From positions 1 through 10,784 of the forward strand of contig JANWWB010000161.1 of assembly GCA_025056515.1 (NCBI GenBank): a stretch of DNA of 10,784 bases, given 5' to 3'. Every line of letters starts with the position of its first letter. Within the stretch, counting starts at the first letter, position 1. Below the pieces are notes generated by a model. That model saw only the letters and a program-made list of their open reading frames with translations. It had not been told where the DNA came from and searched no databases. The translations under genes were made by a program, and so were the position numbers. This DNA is from Anaerolineales bacterium. Its GTDB lineage: Bacteria > Chloroflexota > Anaerolineae > Anaerolineales > Villigracilaceae. Positions 1-8,259 of the stretch are shown here, piece by piece.

Positions 1-1333
1 CGTTCCAAAGGTAAGCTCCAATCACAACTGTACCAGCGGCGTTTTTGTAAATCCCTGTTCCTTCGGCTTGATTGACGAGCAGATTTCGGCTGGCTTCTGT
101 TTCTAGCCTTAAGTTGGGTTTCCCTTGCATCGAAAGGATAACGTTGCTATCTGCACCCAGCCAGTAGAATCTAAGAGACTGATAGCCAGCCGGAGGCGGT
201 TGATAGAAAATGGCCAAGAGAGGCCGAATGGTCGCTCGACCACTCAAAACACCGACCAGATTATTCAAGGAATCGTAAATCGGTAGGGAGATAAAGAGAG
301 AAACCTGATTTGCAGGAGCGTAATACCGTGGCGGGATGATGCTCGGCTGTATTTCTCCTTGCCAGAAAAACTCTTGGTATTCGAAGTTTTCTCCGATTAA
401 GCCGGTTTCTGAACTTGCAAGGACAATGCCTTTTTTATTAAAGAGGTATATCTCCTCAAAATCGCTTGTTTCTGAAGCCCGTTGAAGCAAGATAATCGAG
501 CCAATAAAGTTTTCTTCCCACTCTTGTGTTCCCTTTTCTGAACCGGTAAGGAGGTTAAGCAGTCGGGCGTAGCTTTGGGGTTCCTGTAGCAGGTTTTCCA
601 AGGTGTTCTTTTGTTGGAGAAGCCAGGATTGTATTTGATCGTTTTTGCTTTTCAAGATTTGGTCGAGAAGACGTTGGGTGGCTTGAGTCTCGCTCATCAT
701 CGTATTGTAGTGGGTGTTGATGGCCAGAATGACGATTGGAGTCGCCACCATAACTAATATCGGGAAGAGAAGTTGCACAAAGAGCTTGCGTTGATGAAAG
801 CCAAACAATGAAATAGGCAGCACAAATAATCCGAAGATAGCAATGTAAGAAGGGACGACAAAGCGCAGAAGAGAAATGTCAGTGGTTGCCAAGCGGGGGA
901 AGAAGGGGGTCTGATTGAGCCAGATGAGTATAATGGAGACCGCAAGCGTCAGAAGCAAGATGGCGATTTTGGGTAACGGATAGCGTGAAACGAGAAGCAA
1001 AGTCGGCAAGATCCACAAGCCAACCAATAGGGGAGAAGTTACATTTGCCCAAAATAGGCTGTGTACAAGAAAATAGCCTCCCCAGCTCAGGGTAAGGAGA
1101 AGAGCGGCTGTATTCACGCGCTCTGCTCGTTCCATCCCATAGGACAATCCTACCAGAACAGCGCAAGCTCCTAAGCCAATGCTGTTCCAGAGGAAGTTCG
1201 GTTGTCCGCTGATTCTCCACATTGCCAGGTTGACGACTGTGCTCAATAGGAAAAGTAACCCAGCAGATAGGGTTATGATGGCAATGAATTGTTTCTTTTG
1301 TTTTTCATAGAGGGCTAAAGTATGCGTTTTCAC
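1..1333 (-). CDS. Membrane sensor protein, 7 TM + dCache-type extracytoplasmic domain (C-terminus cut by window edge)
   Basis: Reading the minus strand from a GTG at 1333 gives 444 uninterrupted codons that run off the left edge. The start is GTG because GGAGGA (1343-1348) lies 9 nt upstream and the first in-frame ATG (codon 38) would cut into the first membrane helix. About six hydrophobic helices occupy residues 15-178 (near 15-38, 47-66, 76-96, 100-117, 121-139, 156-178), and a seventh at 183-206 leads into a soluble region. Residues about 207-444 look like a dCache/PDC ligand-binding domain: a long helix (212-250), then EEIYLFNKKGIVLASSE, GENFEYQEFF, a strand pair around LFISLPIYD...LVGVLSG, and a second module ending GTGIYKNAAGTVVIGAY. 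dCache domains usually sense small molecules outside the membrane and pass the signal through a following TM helix to HAMP and then a kinase, cyclase or methyl-accepting domain. That part lies beyond the window, so the output is unknown. It follows the 539-residue GAF gene by 22 nt and is probably the last visible gene of the same operon. Confidence 0.8.
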   Translation of the reverse strand, partial: MKTHTLALYEKQKKQFIAIITLSAGLLFLLSTVVNLAMWRISGQPNFLWNSIGLGACAVLVGLSYGMERAERVNTAALLLTLSWGGYFLVHSLFWANVTSPLLVGLWILPTLLLVSRYPLPKIAILLLTLAVSIILIWLNQTPFFPRLATTDISLLRFVVPSYIAIFGLFVLPISLFGFHQRKLFVQLLFPILVMVATPIVILAINTHYNTMMSETQATQRLLDQILKSKNDQIQSWLLQQKNTLENLLQEPQSYARLLNLLTGSEKGTQEWEENFIGSIILLQRASETSDFEEIYLFNKKGIVLASSETGLIGENFEYQEFFWQGEIQPSIIPPRYYAPANQVSLFISLPIYDSLNNLVGVLSGRATIRPLLAIFYQPPPAGYQSLRFYWLGADSNVILSMQGKPNLRLETEASRNLLVNQAEGTGIYKNAAGTVVIGAYLWN

Positions 1334-1342
1334 GGTTTCTCT

Positions 1343-1348
1343 TCCTCC
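1343..1348 (-). promoter_or_regulatory. Ribosome binding site deciding the GTG start at 1333
   Basis: The minus strand reads GGAGGA, 9 nt before the GTG at 1333. It is the strongest Shine-Dalgarno match near this start and no ATG competes with it before codon 38. It lies in the 22-nt gap after the TAA stop (1356-1358) of the preceding gene. Confidence 0.6.
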
Positions 1349-1355
1349 AGACGAG

Positions 1356-2975
1356 TTACGACGTGAGGCCAGTCTCTGCGCTTGGAGGCGGTGTCAGGTA
1401 GACAGCAACTTCAGATACACTGGGAAGTTGACGCAATTCTCGAACCATTGTTTGTAAGATAGCATCCGTCTCAGTCGATCGGCTTAGTTGGCTGGTAATC
1501 TCGTTTAGGATTCTCTCCTGGTATGCGCGCTGTTGAGCGCTTGTCAGGAGACGTGAGTTTTCAAGGGCGAGAGCTACTTGACTTGCAACCTCTTCTACAA
1601 CCTTTTGTTCTTTTTCCGTCCAAGCGGGTAATTCAGGTTTTCGTTGCAGGGTGATGCGCCCGATCTCTCGGCCTCTTAAACGGAGGGGAATGCTGAGGAT
1701 ATGACCGTCAGAGATGTGTTCCGTTTGGGTGATTGGTTTCAGACCCATCGGGCTATACTCGTACGCTAGAGTTCGTCGACCCAAGAATTCATTCCATGCA
1801 CTGGAGACCTGTTCGGCCAGAATCTTTTGCGTTTGTTCTATGAGTTGCTGGCGTTCTGCTGATAACCGCGCGTTCTCAATAGCTAGGGCAATTTGGTCGG
1901 CTAGAGGCCTGAAAATGCCAATCGCATCGCTTTTTAGGAAATCTTTCTCGTTGGTTGTAAGTTCAAGCACACCAATCGTTCTACCTTTTGAAAGTAGAGG
2001 CATTGCTAATGTGGTGGCTAGCCTGGTAGGATCGGCGGTTATCCCAGAGAAAGAGAGGAAGCGCGGGGTTTGTTCAAGGGCCACGATTCCAATCAACGTT
2101 GAATCGCCTACCCTTGCCCAGGGAGAAGGTTGAAGCTCGCTTGTTTGGGGCAAGTTTTCCTCTTGTGGAATTAAGTATTCGCCGCTTTCGTCAACCAGAA
2201 AAATTCTAGCGTTGAGATGGTTGAATTGCTGCATAAGCCGTTTACAAGTTTCTTGTACGATTTCACGGATGTCTTGTAGTCTGGCAATTTGGCTGCTAAT
2301 CTGGTTGATCGTATTGAGCAAGGCAGTGCGTTGCTCCAAAGCTCGGGTGCGCTCGCTAATGCGTTCTTCTAGATGCGAACGCTCTTCTTCTAGCAAGGTT
2401 ATGGATGTTTGCGCTTGATGATAAGCGCGCTTGACTTCTCGCTGAAGAATGTGTTGCGCAATGAGAGCTATTACCATAAGCAAGGCTGTGCTGGTAATCC
2501 CGCTTATCCAGTGAGCCATTTCGCCTGGTGGTAGGATGGCGCTGTTGGGGATGTAGTGTCCGCTCAAGATAAGCCATGCCATGATACTCATCGTTCCCAG
2601 GCTGATGAGCATAGCTATCATGCCCATGCTTAGGGAGAAGAGCATACCGCTCATGAAGACGAAGAATAACAAGAAAGCGCGTCCATTGCTCCAGATGCCT
2701 TCCACTAAAAAAAATTGAAGGGCAAGTGCGTAACTGAGAAACAGGAAAACGCCTGCGCGTACAGGATAAGGGAGCGGAAGGAAGACAAGCAGAAGAACAA
2801 GCGCGTAAACTGTTATATAGGTGATTTGAGCGGCAAGGGTTTGTGGAAAGGAGGTCAGCAAAGCGAAGAAACCGAAGAGAGCAGCCGCGTAGAGTGCTGT
2901 TTGTAAAATCTGCCCTTGCCATTGCCGTATGGCTTGGGAAGTGTAGTCTGTGGGGGGACGTTGAGATACCGTCAT
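1356..2975 (-). CDS. Six-TM membrane protein with GAF, mini-GAF and half-GAF; no catalytic domain
   Basis: Probable membrane-bound sensor or co-receptor of 539 residues. Six hydrophobic helices fill residues 26-178 (about 26-46, 51-70, 74-92, 99-118, 119-140, 157-178). A charged coiled coil follows at 179-220 (LLEEERSHLEERISERTRAL). A full GAF domain covers about 220-371 (ARIFLVDESGEYL, LAMPLLSKGRTIGVLEL, ADQIALAIENARL). A linker helix leads to a shortened GAF at about 385-478 that keeps only the C-terminal strands and last helix (SIPLRLRGREIGRITL, WTEKEQ, SQVALALENSRLL). The protein ends at 480-528 with a helix and one strand resembling the start of another GAF (ILQTMVRELRQL, SEVAVYL). No H-box, N/G-box ATPase, GGDEF, EAL, cyclase or HTH motif is visible. 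The ATG at 2975 has GAGGG about 8 nt upstream and starts 3 nt after the stop of the preceding gene. GAF domains bind small molecules or mediate dimerisation; the ligand here is unknown. Confidence 0.85.
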   Translation of the reverse strand: MTVSQRPPTDYTSQAIRQWQGQILQTALYAAALFGFFALLTSFPQTLAAQITYITVYALVLLLVFLPLPYPVRAGVFLFLSYALALQFFLVEGIWSNGRAFLLFFVFMSGMLFSLSMGMIAMLISLGTMSIMAWLILSGHYIPNSAILPPGEMAHWISGITSTALLMVIALIAQHILQREVKRAYHQAQTSITLLEEERSHLEERISERTRALEQRTALLNTINQISSQIARLQDIREIVQETCKRLMQQFNHLNARIFLVDESGEYLIPQEENLPQTSELQPSPWARVGDSTLIGIVALEQTPRFLSFSGITADPTRLATTLAMPLLSKGRTIGVLELTTNEKDFLKSDAIGIFRPLADQIALAIENARLSAERQQLIEQTQKILAEQVSSAWNEFLGRRTLAYEYSPMGLKPITQTEHISDGHILSIPLRLRGREIGRITLQRKPELPAWTEKEQKVVEEVASQVALALENSRLLTSAQQRAYQERILNEITSQLSRSTETDAILQTMVRELRQLPSVSEVAVYLTPPPSAETGLTS

Positions 2976-2978
2976 ACG

Positions 2979-4907
2979 TTATTCCCTCTGTGCTTCTGGC
3001 TTAATTTCAATTGTTGCTGAAGAGGCTTCCAGTGCGCGCCCCAGTTCTCGCACAGCGGTTTGTAAAACGCCTTCAATGCCAATCGACGACCACACCTTGG
3101 CGTTGATTTCAGCAATCAGACGTTGAATGGTAGCCATCTTCTGGCTTTCTTCTAGTAGACGCGCATTCTCAAGGGCGAGGGCGGCTTGGGTGGCAATCGC
3201 TTCTAGTAGGCTTTTTTCTTCTTCACTCCAATCCTCTTGTCTGGCGACCTGAATCACTCCTAATGTCTCATTCCGCAATGTCAGGGGAATTTCAATGGCC
3301 GGCATAAGCTCCTGGGGCTCTCCAAAGACATATTCGCCTTGACGTTCTTCTTCAACAAATTGCGACCAAGCTTCGGAGAGATATTGACGTTGAATGGTTT
3401 GCAATTCTTCCAAGCGTTGTTGGCTTTCTTGAAACAGGCGGGCGTTTTCAACCGCAATCGCAACCTGATTGGCCATGCTTTGAAGGATTTGAATGTTGTC
3501 TTCGTCGAAGGCCGCTTCTTGCGTGGATTGAACATCTAATGCCCCGATGACACGCTCACCGATCATCAAAGGTAAAGCAATTTCTGAGCGGGTATGAGGT
3601 AGAAGGGGATTGTCAAAACGCACTGCTTCTTGACCGACATCCAGGGCAATGCGAGGAATTTTTCGCGCAATAGCGTCCCCTACCATGCTTTTGCCACCGA
3701 TTTCCAGCCGATGCCCTCGCTCTTTCAAGATTTTTCCGGCCTCGCCTGTGGCTTCTTTCAGTTCAGCCCATTGTCCGCTGGGGTCAATCAGGAAAATAGC
3801 TACATAGTAATAACCGAACTGTTCGCTGATGAGTTGAACGACCTGACGAATGACCTCACCTGGCTCAAGAAGGCTGGTCACGGCACGACTGACCTCGATG
3901 GTTGCCTGCAATTGAGCTGTTCGTTCTTGAACCCGTCGTTCCAAATACGATTGCAGTTCTTCCAATCTAGCAATCATGTTGTTGAAATAAATGGCAAGTT
4001 GTCCAACCTCGTCCGTTGCGGTTACGGGCATTCGGATTGCAAGATTACCTCGTTCCACTTCTTGAAACGCTTGGATAATTTGATTGATTGGTTGGGTCAC
4101 AGACGAAGCAAGCAACTGCGAAAGTCCAAAGCCAACAAATAGGGCAAAAAGGGCCGCGATAAGACTTTGAACTTGTAGATCTTGTAGCACCTTTAGGGAG
4201 CCGATTTCTCGATAGAGGACGATTGTGGTTTGATGATACCCTATCGGCGCAATGAGGAGAACAGAAATGGTAATGAGGGCGAAAAGCACGATGAAGAGTT
4301 TATTCCTAATCGTCAACGCAGTGGCTCCGGCTACCTGAGCTTCCAGATTGCTTGGCAGGAGCAAAATTCGCGCCGGAGCAAGAAAACGTTCGAGGATGAG
4401 AATTTCCAAAAGAGCAAGGCTTAAGCCACTGACAATGCTGGCTAGGACAAGGTAAATCATTTGATCGTTATTCGCGTCGAGCACATAGCGTGCATATATG
4501 GCCACAAGCACCAATACCAATCCGTACAAGGAGCCAAGCGTAATGAAAAGATGACGCCAGGCCAGGTGGGTGATTTGTTTCCAGGCCAGGGTAGCCTCGG
4601 TGCTCTGACGTTCCAGAGTCTCTCCCCTTTTGAAAGCATCAAGGCGTCGTACGGCAGCTTGATGCGAAACATATTGTTCTGTGAGCAATAGAATGTTTCG
4701 GAGCAGAATCACAGCTCCGGTGAATAGCGCCAATTGAGCGAGCTGTCTGAAGCTGAATTCTGCGTTATAGTAAAGAATAAGAGCGGCTAGGACAATTCCC
4801 ACGGGGGTGACAAGCAATTGTGCGACAGCTGTACTCAAGACCAGATAGAGTCCCCCTGTTCGCTTGAGTATTTCGGTGCCAGAAAGCGAAAGTTTGAGCT
4901 TATTCAT
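2979..4907 (-). CDS. Membrane HAMP-GAF sensor protein with mini-GAF and half-GAF tail; no catalytic domain
   Basis: Transmembrane signalling protein. Numbering here is from the furthest ATG (4928, 649 residues). I prefer the ATG at 4907 (642 residues): AGGT lies 7 nt upstream of it, whereas nothing resembling a ribosome site precedes 4928. About six helices lie at 27-53, 62-85, 126-150, 157-181, 209-231 and 254-277. A HAMP domain spans about 272-325 (TQPINQIIQAFQ, RGNLAIRMPV, DEVGQLAIYFNNMI) and continues into a coiled coil (RRVQERTAQLQ). The GAF at 345-499 carries EATGEAG, NPLLPHTRSEIALPL and IGALDVQS. A shortened GAF follows at 513-595 (AWSQFVEEE, EIPLTLRNETLGVIQV, WSEEEKSLLEAIATQAALAL), then a half-GAF end (VLQTAVRELGRALEASSATI). 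The six-TM-plus-HAMP layout recalls some class III adenylate cyclases and HAMP kinases, but no cyclase or kinase domain follows. The gene overlaps the stop of the preceding one by 8 nt, implying coupled translation. Its partner is unknown. Confidence 0.85.
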   Translation of the reverse strand: MNKLKLSLSGTEILKRTGGLYLVLSTAVAQLLVTPVGIVLAALILYYNAEFSFRQLAQLALFTGAVILLRNILLLTEQYVSHQAAVRRLDAFKRGETLERQSTEATLAWKQITHLAWRHLFITLGSLYGLVLVLVAIYARYVLDANNDQMIYLVLASIVSGLSLALLEILILERFLAPARILLLPSNLEAQVAGATALTIRNKLFIVLFALITISVLLIAPIGYHQTTIVLYREIGSLKVLQDLQVQSLIAALFALFVGFGLSQLLASSVTQPINQIIQAFQEVERGNLAIRMPVTATDEVGQLAIYFNNMIARLEELQSYLERRVQERTAQLQATIEVSRAVTSLLEPGEVIRQVVQLISEQFGYYYVAIFLIDPSGQWAELKEATGEAGKILKERGHRLEIGGKSMVGDAIARKIPRIALDVGQEAVRFDNPLLPHTRSEIALPLMIGERVIGALDVQSTQEAAFDEDNIQILQSMANQVAIAVENARLFQESQQRLEELQTIQRQYLSEAWSQFVEEERQGEYVFGEPQELMPAIEIPLTLRNETLGVIQVARQEDWSEEEKSLLEAIATQAALALENARLLEESQKMATIQRLIAEINAKVWSSIGIEGVLQTAVRELGRALEASSATIEIKPEAQRE

Positions 4908-7900
4908 GCCTTTTACCTGTTGCCTCATTTTCTGTTAAGGGCGTCTGTTTTGATCTTGGACCCATCACGATGCGCGCCTGACGAGCTCCGACGGCTTTCG
5001 CGACCTCGGCTGCGGTGGTGGCCACAATTGCCCGGATATCGGTCGAGCGACGAATTCGGCTCGCAGCCTCGTAAAGCAATCGCTCTCGGTCGATTTGCTT
5101 ACGAATTTGTTCAAGCAAACGCGCATTGGCGATGATGGCAGCAAGACTTCCACCAAGTGTTCCAAGCAGTTCTTCATCATTTTCACTGTAGGCGTTGAGC
5201 TGGTCGCTTTCAACGTTTAGCACTCCTAACAATTCACCGCGGTAGATCAATGGGATAGCCATTTCCGAGCGAGTATTCGAACCCACTTGAAGATAACGCG
5301 GGTCGGTGCTCACATCTCCAACGCGCAACGGTTTTTGATGGAGTGCCACCCAGCCGGTGATGCCTTGACCAAAGGGGACTTCGATTTGTTTGACCTCCTC
5401 AGAGAATCCAGCCACGGCCTCGACTTTGAGGACGTTTCGCTGGCGATTGGCCAGTAGGATAGCCACGCGGTCTCCACCCAAAGTAACTTGCAGACCTTGC
5501 GCTGCGCTGTTAAGCGCTTCTTGAAGAGTTGTACCCGACGCTGCTGCAGAGGTGACATGGTGGAGCAACCGATGCTGAGAAAGGTGTTCTTGAGTTTCTG
5601 CAAACAGTTCCGAATTGATGACGGCTACAGCCAACTGGTCTGCTAGAATGCGTAAAACGTTGAGATTCTCTTCATGGAAGGCAAAGGGCCTTTCACTCTG
5701 AACGTCAAGCGCTCCGAGTACTCGTGCACCGACTTTAAGTGGAATAGCTGCTTCAGCCCTTGTGGCGGGCAGTAACGGATTGGGGTAGTACGTAGCGTCG
5801 CGTTGGGTATCGTTGACCACAAGAGGTTCGCCACTGCTGGTAACATAACCTACAATTGATTGAGAGCCAACCTTGAGCTTATGATAGGAGCGCTTCATTT
5901 GTGCACCCGCCTCTCCGGTTGCTTCGCGCACAATGGCATAATTTTCTACAGGGTCAATCAGGAAGATAGCTGCATGATAGAAGTTGAAGCGCTCTCGAAT
6001 CAGATTCACCGCTTTGGCCAACACCTCGTTAATGTCCAAGGTTGCCGAGATGTCGCGAGCAATTTCTGCTGCTGTTTGTAATTGCAAGGCACGTTGTCGG
6101 CTCTCTTCAACAAGACGAATGTTGTAAATCGTACCTGCAACCTGCGCCGATAGCGTCGTCAGAAAACGCAAGTCGCTTTCATCAAAAGCATTTTCTCGTT
6201 CTGTATCTTGGACGATTATTGCCCCAATGACATCATTGGAGACGATTAACGGACAACCTAACCACGACTTTGCCGGCTTGCCACTAATTTTTGCCCCCAG
6301 CGCAATAGCACGACGCTCGGTATCTTCGACCAGCATCAGGGGTTGTCTTGTGCGTATCAAAATCGAGGTTAAGCCTTCGCCTAAGGGAAAGTCCTCAACC
6401 GTCGTGTGTTGATCACCTGCAGCGTGCTCATACATGTAAGGGATACGGATAGAATTGTTCGAAGGGTTATACAGAGCCACTAGGAACGAAACATCTCCCA
6501 TAGAGCGACGAATGTGCTCATGAAGCACGGAGAAGAGCGTGTCTAGGTCGGTCACCGAGGCCAATGCTTGACTGGTGACTGTAATCGCTTCGAGTTCGTT
6601 GAGGCGGCTCTCGATGCTCAATTCACCATAAAGACGCTCAAGTGAAGAAACGGCTAGTTCTGCCAAGCTGGCAAAGGGTTGAATGGCAACAGGCAAGAGA
6701 GGCTGTTTTCCTCGGCTTCCCAGTATGAGGATGGCCTTCAGATGTTCTCCACGAAGAATCGGGATCAGGGCAACCTCTTCAAAATTAGCTTTGTAGACTA
6801 GCGTAGATAGCGGTTCTGGCACGTCTAATTCCTTGACCTTGCCGATAAGGGCTCCGTTTGCAAAGGCTTTATATAGAGTGCCCGGGTAGAGCGTTAGCCA
6901 ATCTTCGCTCTCTACTCCGCTGGTATTAACGCCAATTGTGCATTGATTTCCCTGAATGTTCAGGAAAAAGACACCGAAAGGAGCGTGCGCAAGCGCTTGT
7001 TCTAACGTCTTATAGATCTCTGGCTCACTCTTCCCTTGCGCCAATACATGAGCATACCGGTACGCTTCACTTATGCTGTGCAAATCAATTGGTGTGGTTT
7101 CGTTCAGCTCGAAATTCTGTAAGGAAGCGGCAACTTGCCCGGCGATAATTTGCAGCGCCAGCAATTCGCTTGAGTCAAAAGCGTTATCTTGAGAACTATG
7201 GACCTCAAGGACGCCGAATGTTCTGTGTTCACTTGCAATTGGCAACACAGCTTGGCTTTTTACCATGGCAAGGGGAGTAGTAACCGACACTTGAAAGTCT
7301 TCAGCCCGTTCCAAGAAGACTTCCTCGCGCCGATTCAGAAGAGCGCGCCCGACTGTGGTTTTCTGGTTGATTTCAACGCGTGCAGGGGCCGCTTTCGCAT
7401 TGTGGCCGGCTGCAGCCGAGAGAACTCCATGTTCACCTTTGACGTCTAGCAAATAGATAAAAGCATCGAGATAGTTCATCTCTTTGCATAGCAACTCGAC
7501 TGTCCTTTGTAGAATTTCTGCAGATGAACGGGCAGTGGTGATCGTCTCGATTGTTTTAGCAGCGGTTTGGATTTGGAGCGTTCTTTTTTCAACCTCTTGC
7601 CGGAGCGACGCTTGCAATCTTTGTAGTTGTTGATTTGCCTCTCGCTGCAATTCTTCGCTCTGCTGCGCCGAACGTACCAGGTTGGATAACCAACCGGACA
7701 GAATAGAAGTCAAGACAGTTAGGACGAACAAAATACCCAGGCTAAGATAATTGAAGTCAACCTTCAGCCCACTCGAATCGTAGACGAAACTGTAAGCTAC
7801 GATGGTAAGCAAGAAGACCGGAATGGGAGCAGCAGGATGGATGACAAATCCTGCCAACACAATCGGTACAGCGTAGATGACCAAGATGCGGTCAAGGTCG

Positions 7901-8259
7901 TTCGGTAAAAATCCAAAGACGGGCAGAATGACCAGGAAGAGCACCAAGGCCACCCCAGCCAATCCTGAAAAACCCGCTCGATTAAACGCCCATAAAGCGC
8001 TTAAAAAGATCAACGAAAGAAAGATCAACGAAAGAGGGTCTGTGACGAAAAAGTTACCCGCCTTGCTCGAAGAAAATACCATTCGATCGATGGTATGGAT
8101 GATTGTCAGCACAACAAGCAAACCTAGCATTAAGCTGAGCAGACGGGCAAGCAAGGGGCCTGCCCAGGGGATGCTTTGCCTTTTTGTTTGCCGAGGCCTA
8201 ACGTAGAAAAGCCACTCGAAGAAACGTTTCAAGTTCATAAACATTCCTGATGTGCTCAA
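4900..8259 (-). CDS. Large membrane protein with five tandem GAF/GAF-like domains; no catalytic domain
   Basis: Probable multi-input cytoplasmic sensor anchored by about six N-terminal helices (near 35-57, 72-92, 97-118, 124-143, 145-160, 170-196). A coiled coil covers 198-235 (LQREANQQLQRLQ). GAF1 spans about 235-385 (AFIYLLDVKGEHG, FGVLEVHSSQDNAF). A divergent GAF2 spans 405-545 (FGVFFLNIQGNQC, LILGSRGK) and lacks the usual core motifs. GAF3 spans 553-720 (DFPLGEGLTSILIRTRQP, GCPLIVSNDVIGAIIVQD). GAF4 spans 725-890 (EATGEAG, NPLLPATRAEAAIPL, GALDVQSE). GAF5 spans 893-1050 (PFGQGITGW, NTRSEMAIPLIYRGELLGVLNVES). A half-GAF helix and strand close the protein (1055-1100). None of the GAFs shows a bilin-binding Cys-His or the NKFDE motif of phosphodiesterase GAFs. 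No kinase or other enzyme domain is seen. The TTG at 8259 overlaps the previous TGA and has GGGAG 5 nt upstream; an ATG at 8238 with AGGA 6 nt upstream is an equal alternative. Confidence 0.85.
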   Translation of the reverse strand: MSTSGMFMNLKRFFEWLFYVRPRQTKRQSIPWAGPLLARLLSLMLGLLVVLTIIHTIDRMVFSSSKAGNFFVTDPLSLIFLSLIFLSALWAFNRAGFSGLAGVALVLFLVILPVFGFLPNDLDRILVIYAVPIVLAGFVIHPAAPIPVFLLTIVAYSFVYDSSGLKVDFNYLSLGILFVLTVLTSILSGWLSNLVRSAQQSEELQREANQQLQRLQASLRQEVEKRTLQIQTAAKTIETITTARSSAEILQRTVELLCKEMNYLDAFIYLLDVKGEHGVLSAAAGHNAKAAPARVEINQKTTVGRALLNRREEVFLERAEDFQVSVTTPLAMVKSQAVLPIASEHRTFGVLEVHSSQDNAFDSSELLALQIIAGQVAASLQNFELNETTPIDLHSISEAYRYAHVLAQGKSEPEIYKTLEQALAHAPFGVFFLNIQGNQCTIGVNTSGVESEDWLTLYPGTLYKAFANGALIGKVKELDVPEPLSTLVYKANFEEVALIPILRGEHLKAILILGSRGKQPLLPVAIQPFASLAELAVSSLERLYGELSIESRLNELEAITVTSQALASVTDLDTLFSVLHEHIRRSMGDVSFLVALYNPSNNSIRIPYMYEHAAGDQHTTVEDFPLGEGLTSILIRTRQPLMLVEDTERRAIALGAKISGKPAKSWLGCPLIVSNDVIGAIIVQDTERENAFDESDLRFLTTLSAQVAGTIYNIRLVEESRQRALQLQTAAEIARDISATLDINEVLAKAVNLIRERFNFYHAAIFLIDPVENYAIVREATGEAGAQMKRSYHKLKVGSQSIVGYVTSSGEPLVVNDTQRDATYYPNPLLPATRAEAAIPLKVGARVLGALDVQSERPFAFHEENLNVLRILADQLAVAVINSELFAETQEHLSQHRLLHHVTSAAASGTTLQEALNSAAQGLQVTLGGDRVAILLANRQRNVLKVEAVAGFSEEVKQIEVPFGQGITGWVALHQKPLRVGDVSTDPRYLQVGSNTRSEMAIPLIYRGELLGVLNVESDQLNAYSENDEELLGTLGGSLAAIIANARLLEQIRKQIDRERLLYEAASRIRRSTDIRAIVATTAAEVAKAVGARQARIVMGPRSKQTPLTENEATGKRHE
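8005..8035 (-). repeat. 15-bp perfect tandem duplication inside the coding region
   Basis: On the plus strand aaagatcaacgaaag occurs at 8005-8019 and again directly at 8020-8034, with the next base also matching. The unit is a multiple of three, so the frame is kept and the protein gains a repeated LSLIF pentapeptide (about residues 76-85) in the second predicted membrane helix. It looks like a replication-slippage duplication. Confidence 0.85.

Noticed and set aside
1714..2133. Plus-strand open frame of 139 codons
   Set aside because: It lies wholly antisense to the 6TM-GAF gene, whose protein has clear domains; its translation is Arg/Ser/Cys-rich with no recognisable domain.
2356..2922. 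Minus-strand open frame of 188 codons in another frame
   Set aside because: It is a shadow frame of the membrane and coiled-coil part of the 539-residue gene; composition is rich in Arg, His and Ser with no domain.
3630..4142. Plus-strand open frame of 170 codons
   Set aside because: It is antisense to the GAF/HAMP part of the 642-residue protein and has no ribosome site or recognisable motif.
1356..8259. Calling the three GAF proteins histidine kinases or phytochromes
   Set aside because: No H-box, N-box or G-box is present after the GAF domains, and no bilin-binding Cys-His pair is seen in any GAF.
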